Source: Bryoerythrophyllum caledonicum
Taxonomy: Eukaryota; Streptophyta; Bryopsida; Pottiales; Pottiaceae
Direction of reading: 5' to 3'
Length of the DNA stretch: 64,000 nt
NCBI GenBank assembly: GCA_963971425.1
Contig: OZ020525.1
Location: forward strand, 3,083,560-3,147,559
Shown here piece after piece: positions 21,223 to 32,613 of the stretch. Position 1 is the first letter of the stretch. Each line of letters opens with the position of its first letter. The position numbers and the translations under genes were made by a program. The notes beneath the pieces are model-generated. The model worked only from the letters and a program-made list of their open reading frames with translations. It did no database searches and had not been told where the DNA came from.

Positions 21223-22368
21223 CAAGCAACCATATCTAGGCAGTAATTTTGGCAAACTAATTCCAACTGACTAGGCATGTGCTCAAATTGCTCAGGTTTG
21301 TTTTGTGACCACCCCCTCTTGACTATCTCAATTGTTGAATGCACGAAGCTTTTTTCATCTTCCAATATATTGCCATGATCCAAGAGTCGTGCTCATGTGT
21401 GTAAAGGTCTCTAATGCTCTGACTTCCAAAGCTTCTACCTTTCTAGCTCCATTGTCGGAACATTCGGTTCCTGGTTCAATTATCACCACGTACGATGTAT
21501 ACTCTTAGAAAGTAGAGGGATGAGGTTGGATTGACAATATGGTGATTTCGGTGTTAATAAAACTGTAAACATGGACATGGAGGTTGCCATGTGGAGCTTG
21601 TTCCCATGCGAGATCCTTGAGCAAGTGCCTGCGTTTGTGACGGTCCCTCACACGTGCAAGGACCGCGTCGTATGCGAGGCCTCGGACCGCCTCATGAAGA
21701 AGTTGTTCTTGTTTATTCTTGTAATGTTAGCGCATTGAGGATAACATGTCATTACAATAGTTCAAAACAATGGTGCATAAACTCGAGGTCCAAGAATAAA
21801 AATTCAAATGGCCAATACAAAGAAGAACTTGCACAATTTAGGAAAAATAAATTAAAAAAACACATGAAGATCTTGGAGTTTTATATGGAAGTGGGGAGAG
21901 GTTTTGTTGGTATTGGTTGGATAGAGTATGTCAATTTGACAAATGTGTCAAACTCTAACAATTATACAATTTTGAATACCTCCCCAAAAAAATTGAGCTC
22001 AAAGCTCATAGGGAATACAAATTTGCAAAAATAAGAAATTAAGAAGGACAATCCGAATGGTTAAAAAGACTAGTTAACCGACATTTTGTATGATTTTAAA
22101 AAATAAACGGGAATTACAAATGTCTCCAAAAACACACGTAGATAAAGCTTTGTAATCATACAAAGCTGAAAAATAGGAAGTAACAATGCAAATCCGAATG
22201 GTTAAAACATCTTTGAATCATTAAAATATACTACCACATAATCTAGCAACGTACGCCTTAAACATCTATACTAATAAATTGCTAAGAACCATAGTAGATA
22301 TAAATTAAAAATATTATAAATAGACCTCGTCTTACGTGTATTGGAAAATTTAGACATCCCACTAGGAC
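20646..22368. other. non-coding, hAT debris and short repeats
   Basis: 21009-21070 resembles, in degenerate form, the part of the transposase gene at about 24241-24310 (shared AGCA.GAG.ATTGCCG.CAAA then TACACGAAGG), so it is a fragment of another hAT copy. About 20803-20962 and 22044-22215 are related to each other (CCGAATGGTTAAAAAGAC, CATACAAAG.TG, TAGGAAGTAACAA). A TA dinucleotide microsatellite lies at about 21179-21219. No gene is supported. Confidence 0.55.
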
Positions 22369-25300
22369 TTAAGTTCGCACTCGAACTGTGGGGTCGTTTT
22401 CTTCTATGCACCGTGGATCCACATCAGACTCGTCTGTGCTCTCTTCGTCATCGGATTGAGGAGTACCACTTCTTAGTTGTAAGTTGTCGTCCCTAGTAAT
22501 GACCAACCTCCTTGTTGGACGAGATCCCTCGGCGTCAAGTAACCCATCATCATCCAAATTGGGTCTTCCATCTGATGGGTCGTAATCTTCACCAGTAAAT
22601 GGAATTGTACTACCTTGATTCCTTCGACGTCTCTTCGTTCCTCGTGTAGTTCTCCGCTGTCTATTATTGCTTATGATGCTAGTGGAAGCTACTCCGCAAT
22701 GTGGAAGAACTATAGGTACGTGGACAACCACATTGAGGTCTACATCCGAGGAGGAAGCCATTCCTCTTAATACTATTCCAGACCCCCTCCCACCACTTTG
22801 CACAACATCGCCTTGTTGATTTTGACGAGCAAGAGGTTGCCTTCGCACGCAAGGAAGTTGGCTTGACGACAATTTTGTTCCATTCCATTGTTGGGACGAT
22901 CATTATGAAGGGCTACCAATGAAGCACCAATCCCCCGTGTAGTTGTTGCACCGGTTCTACCCGCAATTACATGACTACGGGTCACCGGCCGATGTGGTAT
23001 TCCAACTTGGGAAGACACTTCGATCTCTGTGGTTCCAGCATTCCCCATAACTTCATCAAGGGGCACGGTTACCCTTCCTATGATTGAAGTCGGATTACAT
23101 TGTGGACTTGAATTGCAATTGCGAACCGACCTCGACGGCGTTAAGGAGATACAACCAGCCGTTGTAGGGACCTCCACTTCTTGATGATTCAAGATATGTT
23201 GCCCTTCATCACGAAATGATAGCGAATCACTTTGAGGTTGGGAAGGCAAGTCAACGTTTGTAGGGATCACCAAGTTCTGTAGCCCCCCTTCGTGGTCACG
23301 CCAAAGTCCCTGACCAACACAAAGTTGTCCAAACGACGGTCCATCAACATCTCCACTCGGGTTCAATGGACCTTGAACATGTTGTTGTGCTGCCTCGACT
23401 TCGTTGAAATCAAAAACCCCTATGCCTCCACCTCCACCATCACCATCAGAGTTTTGTCCATCCGAGTCCCACACGTCCTCGTCCACACGATGACCACCAC
23501 CACTGCCATCATCGGAATCTCCACTATCCAAATCCAAATTGTCTTCGTCTATGTCAAGATTACCTTCTTCGTCATTCTCGTTAGGATAACGTCCTTCCTC
23601 ATTTGCATCGTCTGGATCTTCTCCGTTGCTTTCATCATCGGAATGCACACCATTTAACTCAAGCCACTAACCAACCCTTGTCCCCCTTCGATGCCTTAGG
23701 AGCCTAGAATTTGTGTAAATGTACACGAGGTCCTCCGCTCGACTATGTTTAAGGCGATTGCGGGACTTGTTGTGTACATAGGAGTACATGCTCCAATTGC
23801 GTTTGCATGCTGATGAGGAACACACTTGAGCAAGTATGCGTCTTGCAATTATCTGCAATGCCTTTGCGCCACCTCCCATTGCATCCCATCATTCATGGGG
23901 CAATACATTAAGCACATTTGGATCCATCGAATCTACAAATGATCCTCTATTTTCAATGAAGTCTTGGTATTGGTTGAGGACCCTTCCAAAATCTTCCTCA
24001 CTCGAAACTAGCTTTCGAAGGACTTGATTTAAGATTGGTCTTGAATGCTCATTCTCATGCAAAGGGGCCCATCCTCGTAAAGAAGGGTTTAACATAGCTC
24101 CCGCCCAATGAAGGTCAGTTATCATAAGCCCCCACCTCGCGTTAAAGGCATCTAGTGCCCGTGTTGCCAATTCTTGCCCCAATTGGAAAGGGGCCCTGAC
24201 AAACCCTTGAACATAGATTTCCAAATCATGCATAACCTTCCATGCAACGCCCATAGCAGGAGCATTGCCGTCAAATACACGAAGGGTACGTACCACAGGC
24301 AACACCATGTACTGAAAATTCACACATGTATCCCAAAACCCGTTGGAGCGTATCACCTGCCGTGCAAACAAGCCTTTAATATGTGTAGCTGGGGCTTTTG
24401 TCCGCAACTCCGCCATGAAAGCATGCCATGCGTCATCAACCACCATTCTCTCTAGGGCTTGGCAAACTTGGAGGAGGCGTTCAATCATTATGAAGTTGGT
24501 TGCAAATCGTGTCTCATTGGGCATACGAATAGCAAGATCTGGTGAAAGCCTTCGGAAGATTGCTTGTAGAGCGTGGTGGTTCTTGATGAATAAACAACTA
24601 ACCCTAGCCTTCCTCACAGTCCTTTTCACCCAATTTTCTTTGCCCCAATCCTCCAGTAAAAGATCCAAGCAATGAGCAGCGCATCCCTGAACATAGAGAT
24701 GGGGAATCGCTTGCATGATGTCACGGCAAGCAGACGCCATGACTGGAGCGTTATCGGTGCATACCTGGACAACATTTTGGGGCCCAACTGTTTGCAAAAA
24801 CGGTTGGATTTGAGAAGCAACGTAGAAGTGGTCCTTATAATTCCCCGATGTATGGATGGTGCCCAGGAAAACATCCCCTTTCGTGCCTGACTGAACAACA
24901 TTTAGCAATGGCCGATTCTGAACGTTGTCCCAACCATCACTACATATTGTTACTCCATACTTTGATATAGAGTCACCCATTTTCTCTTTGATCCCCCTTT
25001 CTAGATCTGCTTGCTTGTTTGTCAACAACTTCGTACGAACGGCGTTGTAGGACGGTGGGTTGTATGCCGACATTCGTACGGGTGCAGTTTCACGAACCGC
25101 TTTTAAAAAAGCAGGGTGCCTAATGATATTAAATGGAATGTTTGCTTTGTAAAAAGCACTAGACCAAACCCTATCCAAAAGTTGTTTTGCAGAAGAGTTG
25201 AACCCCTCGGTCAAAGAAAGCTGTCGTAGCTCTCTAGGTTCAGTCTCTATCCGTGTCGGTTCCACGTCACCAGTGCTTTGCAAATTTTGAACTTGCTCCA

Positions 25301-25595
25301 CGACATTGTTCTGAGACAATGATAATAAAGGTTCCACCCGAACTTCATCCTCGCCAGCTCTGTGAAAGGATATATTGTTGGCAACATCAAGACGATCCGG
25401 GACACCCCCATCACATTCTTGAAACAACACACGCACATGTGGAGGCACCATCCTACACACTTGAACATCACGTCCTGCCTCGTTACGAGGACGGTACCCC
25501 ATGTGGGACAACATCATGTCCGCTCTATAGGACATGGTGTGAGAACAAAACCGACATTTCACTTGTCGTGCCGATCTTGAAGAAGTGAGACCCAT
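22369..25595 (-). pseudogene. hAT-superfamily transposase, decayed
   Basis: From ATG at 25595: a BED-like zinc-binding start (VKCRFCSHTMSYRADMMLSHMG), then a hAT core with DGWDNVQNRPLLN (first catalytic Asp region), VCTDNAPVMASACRDIM (second Asp), QGCAAHCLDLLLEDW (the conserved C.AH.L), and a long insertion/helical part. A TGA at 23889-23891 follows VLPHE; in the same frame it continues WDAMGGGAKALQIIARRIL, CKRNWSMYSYVHNKSRNRL and LVYIYTNSRLL, the hAT dimerisation region. A TAG at 23667-23669 interrupts again, followed in frame by an acidic tail to about 22773. A further frameshift near 22860 leads into the frame ending at 22369. Hence it encodes a DDE transposase relic. It is flanked by inverted heptamer arrays and has its own TATA box at 25783. 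Confidence 0.85.
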
Positions 25596-25782
25596 GTCTT
25601 CGTACCATAGATCCTATATAGAATTCCGACGCGGCATGGCGTCGCAAGAATGAAAGTGCCACTAAGGGCTCCTCAAACCTTCCTCAGCAGTGGGGTCTCA
25701 TGCAATGCATTCTTGTACAAAGAATCCAAGGTCTTGAAACGCACTAAGCGAGAATAAGTAAGGTCACCCTAGGAAGATAGGA

Positions 25783-25789
25783 ATTTATA
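25783..25789 (-). promoter_or_regulatory. TATA box of the hAT transposase gene
   Basis: On the minus strand TATAAAT (context CCAGTATAAATTCC) lies about 190 bases before the transposase ATG. The heptamer array begins about 12-20 bases upstream, the same arrangement as at the RING gene. Confidence 0.5.
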
Positions 25790-25799
25790 CTGGACCTCG

Positions 25800-26165
25800 T
25801 ACGGAGCATGCGGACGGCTGGGCGCGGATGAGGCAAGGTCCAGCCAGCGGACGGGCGAAGGACCTTGGGCGGATGGGGGCGGATAGGGCCTGATGGGAAT
25901 TACGGATGGGGGCGGATGGGGACTACGGATGGGGTGCGGAAGGGGGCGGATGTAGACTGCGGATGGGGAGCGGAAGGGCGGGTGGGAACTGCGGATGGCA
26001 CGCGGATGGCACGCGGATGGCACGGATGAAGGCGCGGATGGGGAGCGGGCGAAGATCGGACGGTTTACGGGGATGGAAATTGGATACGGTGCGGATACGT
26101 GCGCGGATGGGCCGCGGATGCTGTGCGAATGGGGCCCGGATGGGGAACGGATTGAGAACAGAATG
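25800..26165 (+). repeat. GCGGATG heptamer array, right
   Basis: About 15 CGGATG cores (GCGGATGGGG, GCGGATGGCAC and variants) within about 370 bases, the reverse complement of the array at 20090-20645. Short repeated motifs in inverted orientation near both ends are typical subterminal transposase-binding sites of hAT elements. Confidence 0.9.
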
Positions 26166-26421
26166 CTTGGACGGGGCGGACGGGGACTGCGGACAATGTG
26201 GTAAATTACCGAGCATGTAATTAATTTGGTTGATGACATGTCCGCACATGTGGCACACAAATTCCGACGTGTCTCTTTTGAGGTAAATGTAAATATTGAT
26301 TATCTGGAAGTAAAAATAGCTCCGTCAGGATTATGTCACGAACCGTCATAATGACGGCATGATATTGTGTCGTGACATTGTGACATTGTGATGGATTTTG
26401 ACACCGTCATGACACAATAGA

Positions 26422-26429
26422 CAACCCTG
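26422..26429 (-). mobile_element. possible hAT right terminus (CAGGGTTG)
   Basis: On the minus strand CAGGGTTG begins a stretch with inverted GTCATGAC/TGTCACG motifs, and the sequence to its right (from 26433) is the start of another repeat also found at 38330. CAGGG-type ends are common in hAT elements. I could not find the matching left end or an 8 bp duplication, so this is tentative. Confidence 0.3.
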
Positions 26430-26432
26430 CCG

Positions 26433-29400
26433 ATTTTTTAATACTAGGATGTACTATGAAGCACTTTCTAGTGATTTCCGTGTTCATAGTATACAATAAC
26501 ATTATCCAGGACTTCATTAGCAGATATTGTAGTCATTTGTTCATACAACCACCATTGAATATTTGTTGAATGTGATAATAAATCAATGTAAAATTTATTG
26601 TACAAGTTATAAATTAACATACTACTGTATTTAGCACATTTGACGACCATGGGGTTTGAATCCAAGACCTTGGGGTTCTAAATCGAAGCCTCCATGCATG
26701 CACAAACCTTGACGGGAGGCTTTTCCAAGCCCCACTCCCCTTTGATGTCTTCCAATGTGACAAAATCCGTAAATATATAGTTTCTCTAGTTTCGGCAATT
26801 TCATTAAATATTTTCCCACTTAATTTGGCAAGCATTTTTCTAATTACTAAACCCCGAACTAGAGGTTCACCTATGGTACAAGCAATATTACACAGATCTA
26901 GCACAACCACTAGAGAATAACTCCCTAATCACCACGCAATCACTAGAGAATAAATATGGAATCACTATGCAATAACTATACATGTGCATGTCATTTATAA
27001 AAAGTAATTATGTATTACAAAAATAACTTAAAATACTATAGTAAGAGTGTACAATAAGTGTAAAATAACTAAACAGTGCATTTATTATCTTCATCCAATA
27101 AAAATGCCGCCACATAAAAATAAGTGGGTCCCAGAAGAGACATTAACTACAAATGAGAAGATGACACACAAGCTTTCACATAGAATTACACATCCGTGCT
27201 GGAACTACCTCATCATCCACGTCCATTTCCACCGTAAATTCCATGTCATACCCAAATCCATGTCAATAGCAACCTCATTATCCCCTGAAGACGATGCTAA
27301 ATAGAGAATCTTCTTGAAGGATACATTTCAAGTCCAACTGGTAAATTTGGTGGATCTCTATCTTTCTTCCCAGACACGGCCTCAACGTCCTAAGTACAAT
27401 TTGATGCAGGTGTACCTTTGACATCATCTACAATTGATGTCAATAAGTGGAGCATTTTAAGATCAGATAATGGTGGACATTAAAGTCAAATTTTCCTTCC
27501 CTCAAAAGGTGGATTTATTTTCACAAAAAAAATTCAAGGTCATGTGGTGGATGAAATAATTATGTAAGCATTTCTGGGCACTGGTACATTACATACGATG
27601 AAGGCAAGGGATGATTATCACAAAATTGACGTGAGTTGTGTTTTTGACATGATCGCATCACTTTTGGAGTCAAATATGGGAGATCATCCACCTCCAATAA
27701 TGTTGAAGCAAGGAATGGGTTCAACATATCATAGATGAATGTATGTGTGGCACAAAAACTAGTCAAACATGTGCAATTTTTGGAAGGTGTAAAGACAAAT
27801 ATACAATTTTGTGGTTAATTGTGACTATGTGAATGTGTATGAGTTTTTTCTATAAAGGATAACACTTACTACAATATGTTTTTGAATTTTATAAATATAA
27901 TGGTATTTGATTTTAACTCATTTTGCAATATGAAAAAACTCCGACATTATCATAGGTATCATGTTTTCTATAGAAGTAGGTTTTGATCTCAGATTGATTT
28001 CCAAACTTTTGGAATATTGGGATGTGGTATCTATTATAGATATATGTATATAATGATATATATGAAGAAAAATATATCAAAACTTTGATATAAAATGATG
28101 AAAACATTATACATATATGTGTATGTATCCACAATGTTTTTTTTTTTTTGTATATAATCTTTTATACGTGAAGATTATCTGAAGGATAAAAGCAGACTTG
28201 TTTACGTCTCTTTTTTTCTTTGCAAAAATTTTGTTTCTACTTCTTCAACCCCTAAATTACCAAGCCATTTTCAAACCAAAAACTCTTCAAAACTCCTAAT
28301 TTCAATGCAATGAGTAAGGAAGAAAACGAAAACTTATATTTCTATTTTTAACCATAAGATCTCAGTAAAGACTTACTCAGTAACATACTCACAAAATTTC
28401 ATAAACTTTGAATACCCGGAAGATTGTAGTGTTTGAAGTACATAAAAGGGTTCAATTTCTTCTCTGCGATTTGTGGATTAGCAGACTTTGACTTCACTTT
28501 CTGTCCAATTTTTGCACTACACAAGGTCTAAATTCATTACTACCATGTTAAGCATGATATTAGTTCCTTGTATATAAATTTTTAGAGGTAAACAAAAAGG
28601 TGAAGCATATTCAAAAAAATTGTGCAAGGAGCGGAGGTTCAAAAACTGTCAATTCACATTTTACTTTTTTGTGAACTAAATATGTTTTAGAATGAGAATC
28701 TGAGTGGTCAATGAAAAGGGTTACACTACATAATGCCGTGGGAAAAATATGAAGTAAAAATATGAAGATTTCAAAGTTTTATGTGGAAAGGAAGAAGATT
28801 TTTTGGGTACCTTGCCCGACGATGTGTGACAATGTTTGACTTGGATTAATATGCTATTTTTCACCAAAGACAAGAGATTTTTGTGGACAATGTGAAAGGA
28901 AATAATATAATTAGCTACCATTGAAAATCTCACATTCAATAGAGTGTCCTAGCAAAAGTTTTTGGAGTTGCCCAACGTGCCTGCTCTCCCCATTTGAACT
29001 TCAAAACACTATAACTTTTTCATTGAATGTCCGAAAGAGGAAAAAAATTGGACTGACACAAAGCTTTTTGTAATTTCCATTTAAAGTAAAATATTCAAAA
29101 AATAATGTTATGAATTGACACAAGAGGAACGTGCCTGAGTCCCCCGAGGCGACTCTTGGTAGTTTAGGTGTTAACACAAGTAACAAGTGCTTTCAAAAAT
29201 CCTTCAAAGCCATATATTGATGGTGAAGGTTTTCTAGTTGGGAAGGAGAACATCCATATCCCATAAAGTCCTTGATTATTTCTCACCAAAAACATTTCAA
29301 GAATCCCATTTTGGTGCAAAGAGTCGAAATAAACAAGAAGTTTCTTAATTCCATCCCAACCATAAGATCTTACTCTCTACTAAAAGGATGTGCTCACATA

Positions 29401-29560
29401 TTTTCAGAACATTCATCTAAAGAGATTGGAAAATTTTGTGCTTGAAGTGAAGATAAAGAACTTCTTTCTTCCTATACCAAGAAGATCAATTGTTTGACTT
29501 CACTTGGTGTCACATTTTGCATTACAAAAGTTCTAAACTTGAAACCAATATGAAGTACTG
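26433..29560 (+). repeat. ~3 kb duplicated segment, copy A
   Basis: It starts GATTTTTTAATACTAGGATG and is homologous to 38330-39279 and 41791-44320. Copy A carries the uninterrupted site (GGAACTACCTCATCATCC near 27201) where copy B has a 2.5 kb insertion. It includes the piggyBac-like element at 28249-29170. No convincing gene lies in it. The two copies differ at scattered positions and by small indels, so the duplication or shared element is not very recent. Confidence 0.8.
28249..29170. mobile_element. piggyBac-like element, copy 2
   Basis: Begins CCCCTAAATTACCAAG after TCAA and ends CTTGGTAGTTTAGGTG before TTAA (29171-29174); 922 bases, no transposase. It is the counterpart of 43017-43956 in the duplicated segment. 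Confidence 0.6.
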
Positions 29561-30329
29561 TACAGTGACAAACAAAACCGAGTACAATTTTACTCACTTC
29601 CATTCAAAAAATCATACCATGAGTATAGGTGGGCAAAACCAAAATGTGTACAAATCAAAGTTGTAGTACATGATGTATTACACCATGCTGAAAAGTTTGA
29701 GGTGGAGTTGAATTCTGGTTTGGAAGATATCAAATGCCAAAATAGAGTGCCTTCATACTCACTTTTGTTCAAGATTGGTATGAGAGCTTTCAAAATATAC
29801 ACGATTTGGAATGAAGCCAATTTTCTTTAGTGTTGTCTTTATGGTATTGTAAACCATCATCTTGAACATGTGTATGCCCTTCATCAATGGAAATCAACCT
29901 TTGTGTGCGTGAGATAAATCTCAAATTGTGGAAAAATAGATGTATTCTTGTGAGAATGGCATTTGATAATCCTTTGTGGAATTGATAGCATGGGATATTT
30001 GTGGACATCATAAGTGACAAACGTGAATCAATATTGGCCATTACTGCATGTATTTCATTTTTTATTTGAATTTTTTCAGTATTCAATCAACTCCTCTATA
30101 AACTCGATTATTTATATTGGAATGTTGTGATGGTTTTCTTCTTTGACCTTATTGATGTTACAATGCTCATCAATGGAAGCTTTCCATCCACCACTTTGAT
30201 TTCACTTACTTGCATTTTGATGACTTCATATCATAAAATACTCGACGCTCCATTTTGCCCCTTCTTTGATTTTCATACCAAAAATAGTTTTAATTGCATT
30301 ATGGTGTAAACATGTTCAATACTATGTAC
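29561..30329. other. non-coding
   Basis: AT-rich sequence with no supported gene on either strand. A perfect short palindrome (ACTATGTACCATGGGTACATAGT region) lies at about 30320-30342 at the edge of the next repeat. Confidence 0.4.
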
Positions 30330-32338
30330 CATGGGTACATAGTATCTACTCTTCAGAGGGGGGAGTAGTTCCATTCTACTAAACTCATGTCCGGTGGACA
30401 TGGATTTAGTGGTGGAACAAATAGACACTTTATTCACTTCGGCCCCTAAAGGGACCAAAGTTCTTCTTCTTAGCTATAAGAACCTTTGACTTACCTTCAA
30501 ATAGAAATTTTGTGCTAAACCTTTTCTTTACGACCTCTATTATCTTTTTTTAAAATTTGAATAAAAAATCTCAATGTTAAGTAAAAGGGCATAGCAATTT
30601 TTTGGAGTTGCCCCATGTCCAACCAATTATACGTTTAGATTGTTTTAGATTATCATCTTAATTCATTGCCAAAGAACTATAGAGATTAAAATATCTTCAA
30701 TAAGCATAATTACAAAATTCTAAACCTTCACTTCTTTCTTTTCTAAGATCATTTTAAAGATAAATTTTAAAAATATGGATATATATTTTATAGCTAGAAA
30801 TTTAAATATATTTATAGGTTGATACAATAGGTAGAGATGTGAATTAAATTGTATAAACTACATATTGAAAATTGAAAATCTTCCAAAATTATGTAGGAAA
30901 TTTTTCAAATGATGGAAAAGGTTTTATGTCTTGAAAAAAGAGTTCCACAAGATATTCACAACTACTTCCAAGCATAATTGGCACACATGAAAGTGACATA
31001 CAAATGTACACAATCTTTTTCAGATAAATTTATATGATTGTAATTACCTTTCAACTTGGCTTTGTTGTGCAATAACTATTTTTTTTGTAAGTGAAATGTT
31101 AAATTGTTGCTAATTTTTATATTCAATGGATTATCATTCCAATTTAATTAACCCCTACATTTCCAAGAGTCCCCTCGGGGACTCTAGAAGAGTTCCATGT
31201 GACTGCTCCTTTGTCTAGTGGATATCGACTTAGTGGTGGAACCAACAAACACTCTTCAAGTCAACCTCCATTGGAGATTGGAGTTCTTCTTCTTTGGCTA
31301 AGACAACCTTTCATTTTGAAATCTTTGAAGATAATGATACCTTATCGTTTTAATGCTCAATCAACTTCCTCACTAAAGAATTTGGTGAACTCTTCCCTTT
31401 CAAAAATCAATGTACTCTATATTCACAAGTGCAACAAAATACCAAATTTTGCTACAATTAAGTATAAATACATATAACTTGTTCTCTAAGCATCTAAAAA
31501 TATGACATGTGTCTAATATTTTTACTAAACATCCTTCACATCTAAAGTGACCCCCCTAGTTAATAGTAACCAACCAAATCCTATAAAACGACACTTGGGT
31601 ATATCCATCCCACTCCCATCAAATGAAGGTTTGTCATAATCTAGTCAATACCCCTTAATTTTGGTTGGCGCTTATAGAGGTACCTATTGGCAACCAAGAA
31701 CCAAATATGGCAGCACACTTTGAAAATTTGTAAGTAATTCACATCCCATTGGAAAAATATGAAATCACTTGGGTTAATATTGTAATTATGTTGGCTATCA
31801 CTGAAAAATAAATGTATCATTGTTTGTTCTCTCCACAAAGGCTCATTGCTTAACTTGTCGGTTAAGCTGTTGTATATAATCTGGGTTGCTGCTGGGCGTT
31901 GCTCTAGAACATGCTCTAGAACATGCTTCAATTTTCTGTGCACCTTGTGTAAGTGTTCCTTGCTCGACGATGCTCACAAGAAGTCGCAACATGGCTCTGA
32001 TTGAATCCTTGAGAAGACCATAAAAATTGAGGTGGACGAGATACTCCATTCACCTTCCTAAAGATGTAACAATCAGACCCAAACGACGTGCATTAGTTAT
32101 ACACAAAATGCAGCTCGTGCTATTTCCTAGACAGTTGATGTTAGCATGATGCCTCCTTCTGTGAAACTGGCAGAATTCCATGTAGTTTCCAAACATAACA
32201 CGTATGATCTTCTTCGAAATAAATTCCTCACACAACACAAATGAAGGTGAGCTTTAGTTTGTAACAAAAGGAAAGGACTATCTCCAAGAAAGGCACAGTA
32301 GGCGTTGGACTTTATCCTAGTATTTATTGTTCACTACA
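30330..32338 (+). repeat. 2 kb duplicated segment, copy A
   Basis: Homologous in the same orientation to 61034-63060, with shared start CCATGGGTACATAGT and shared end GGTTCACTACA/TGTTCACTACA. It contains a piggyBac-type left end (TTAA then CCCCTACATTTCCAAGAG) at about 31146 and a hairpin GAGTCCCCTCGGGGACTC. Two internal blocks (about 30400 and 31210) are related (TTAGTGGTGGAAC..A..AAACACT). No gene is supported. Confidence 0.75.
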
Positions 32339-32348
32339 CCTTCTATTA

Positions 32349-32547
32349 CACTAAACAATGAATATAGTGTTGAGGGATTATTGATGTAGATCACTCACAC
32401 TAATTTCCATCAAAGCATGTGCATGCCAAGTTTTGATTGGGTATTTGTTCTCAAGCAAGTGTGTGTCAGTCAACAATTGCCTGTAAATTTTCAATTAGTG
32501 TAGGAAATTTCAAATAGTCTAGTCAACACTATATTCACAGAACGGTG
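32349..32547. mobile_element. 199 bp TA-flanked MITE, copy 1
   Basis: TA at 32347-32348 and 32548-32549 bracket 199 bases starting CACTAAACAATGAATATAGT and ending CTATATTCACAGAACGGTG. It is the reverse complement, with few differences, of the 199-base element at 33888-34086. Confidence 0.7.
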
Positions 32548-32613
32548 TACCTGCTTCTTTGTACTATTTACACTGATAGAGAATAAACCTAACAGATAGA
32601 CAATAAATCTACA

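Noticed and set aside
21282-21310. Possible left hAT end (CAGGTTTGTTTTGTGACC)
   Set aside because: Only weak similarity to CAGGGTTGTCTATTGTGTC at the right, and no matching 8 bp target duplication.
26632-26665. tRNA-like B box (GGTTTGAATCC) with an A-box-like TAGCACATTTG, also near 38712 and 44845
   Set aside because: Spacing of the two boxes is about 20 bases, too short for a tRNA or typical SINE promoter, and no cloverleaf is formed.
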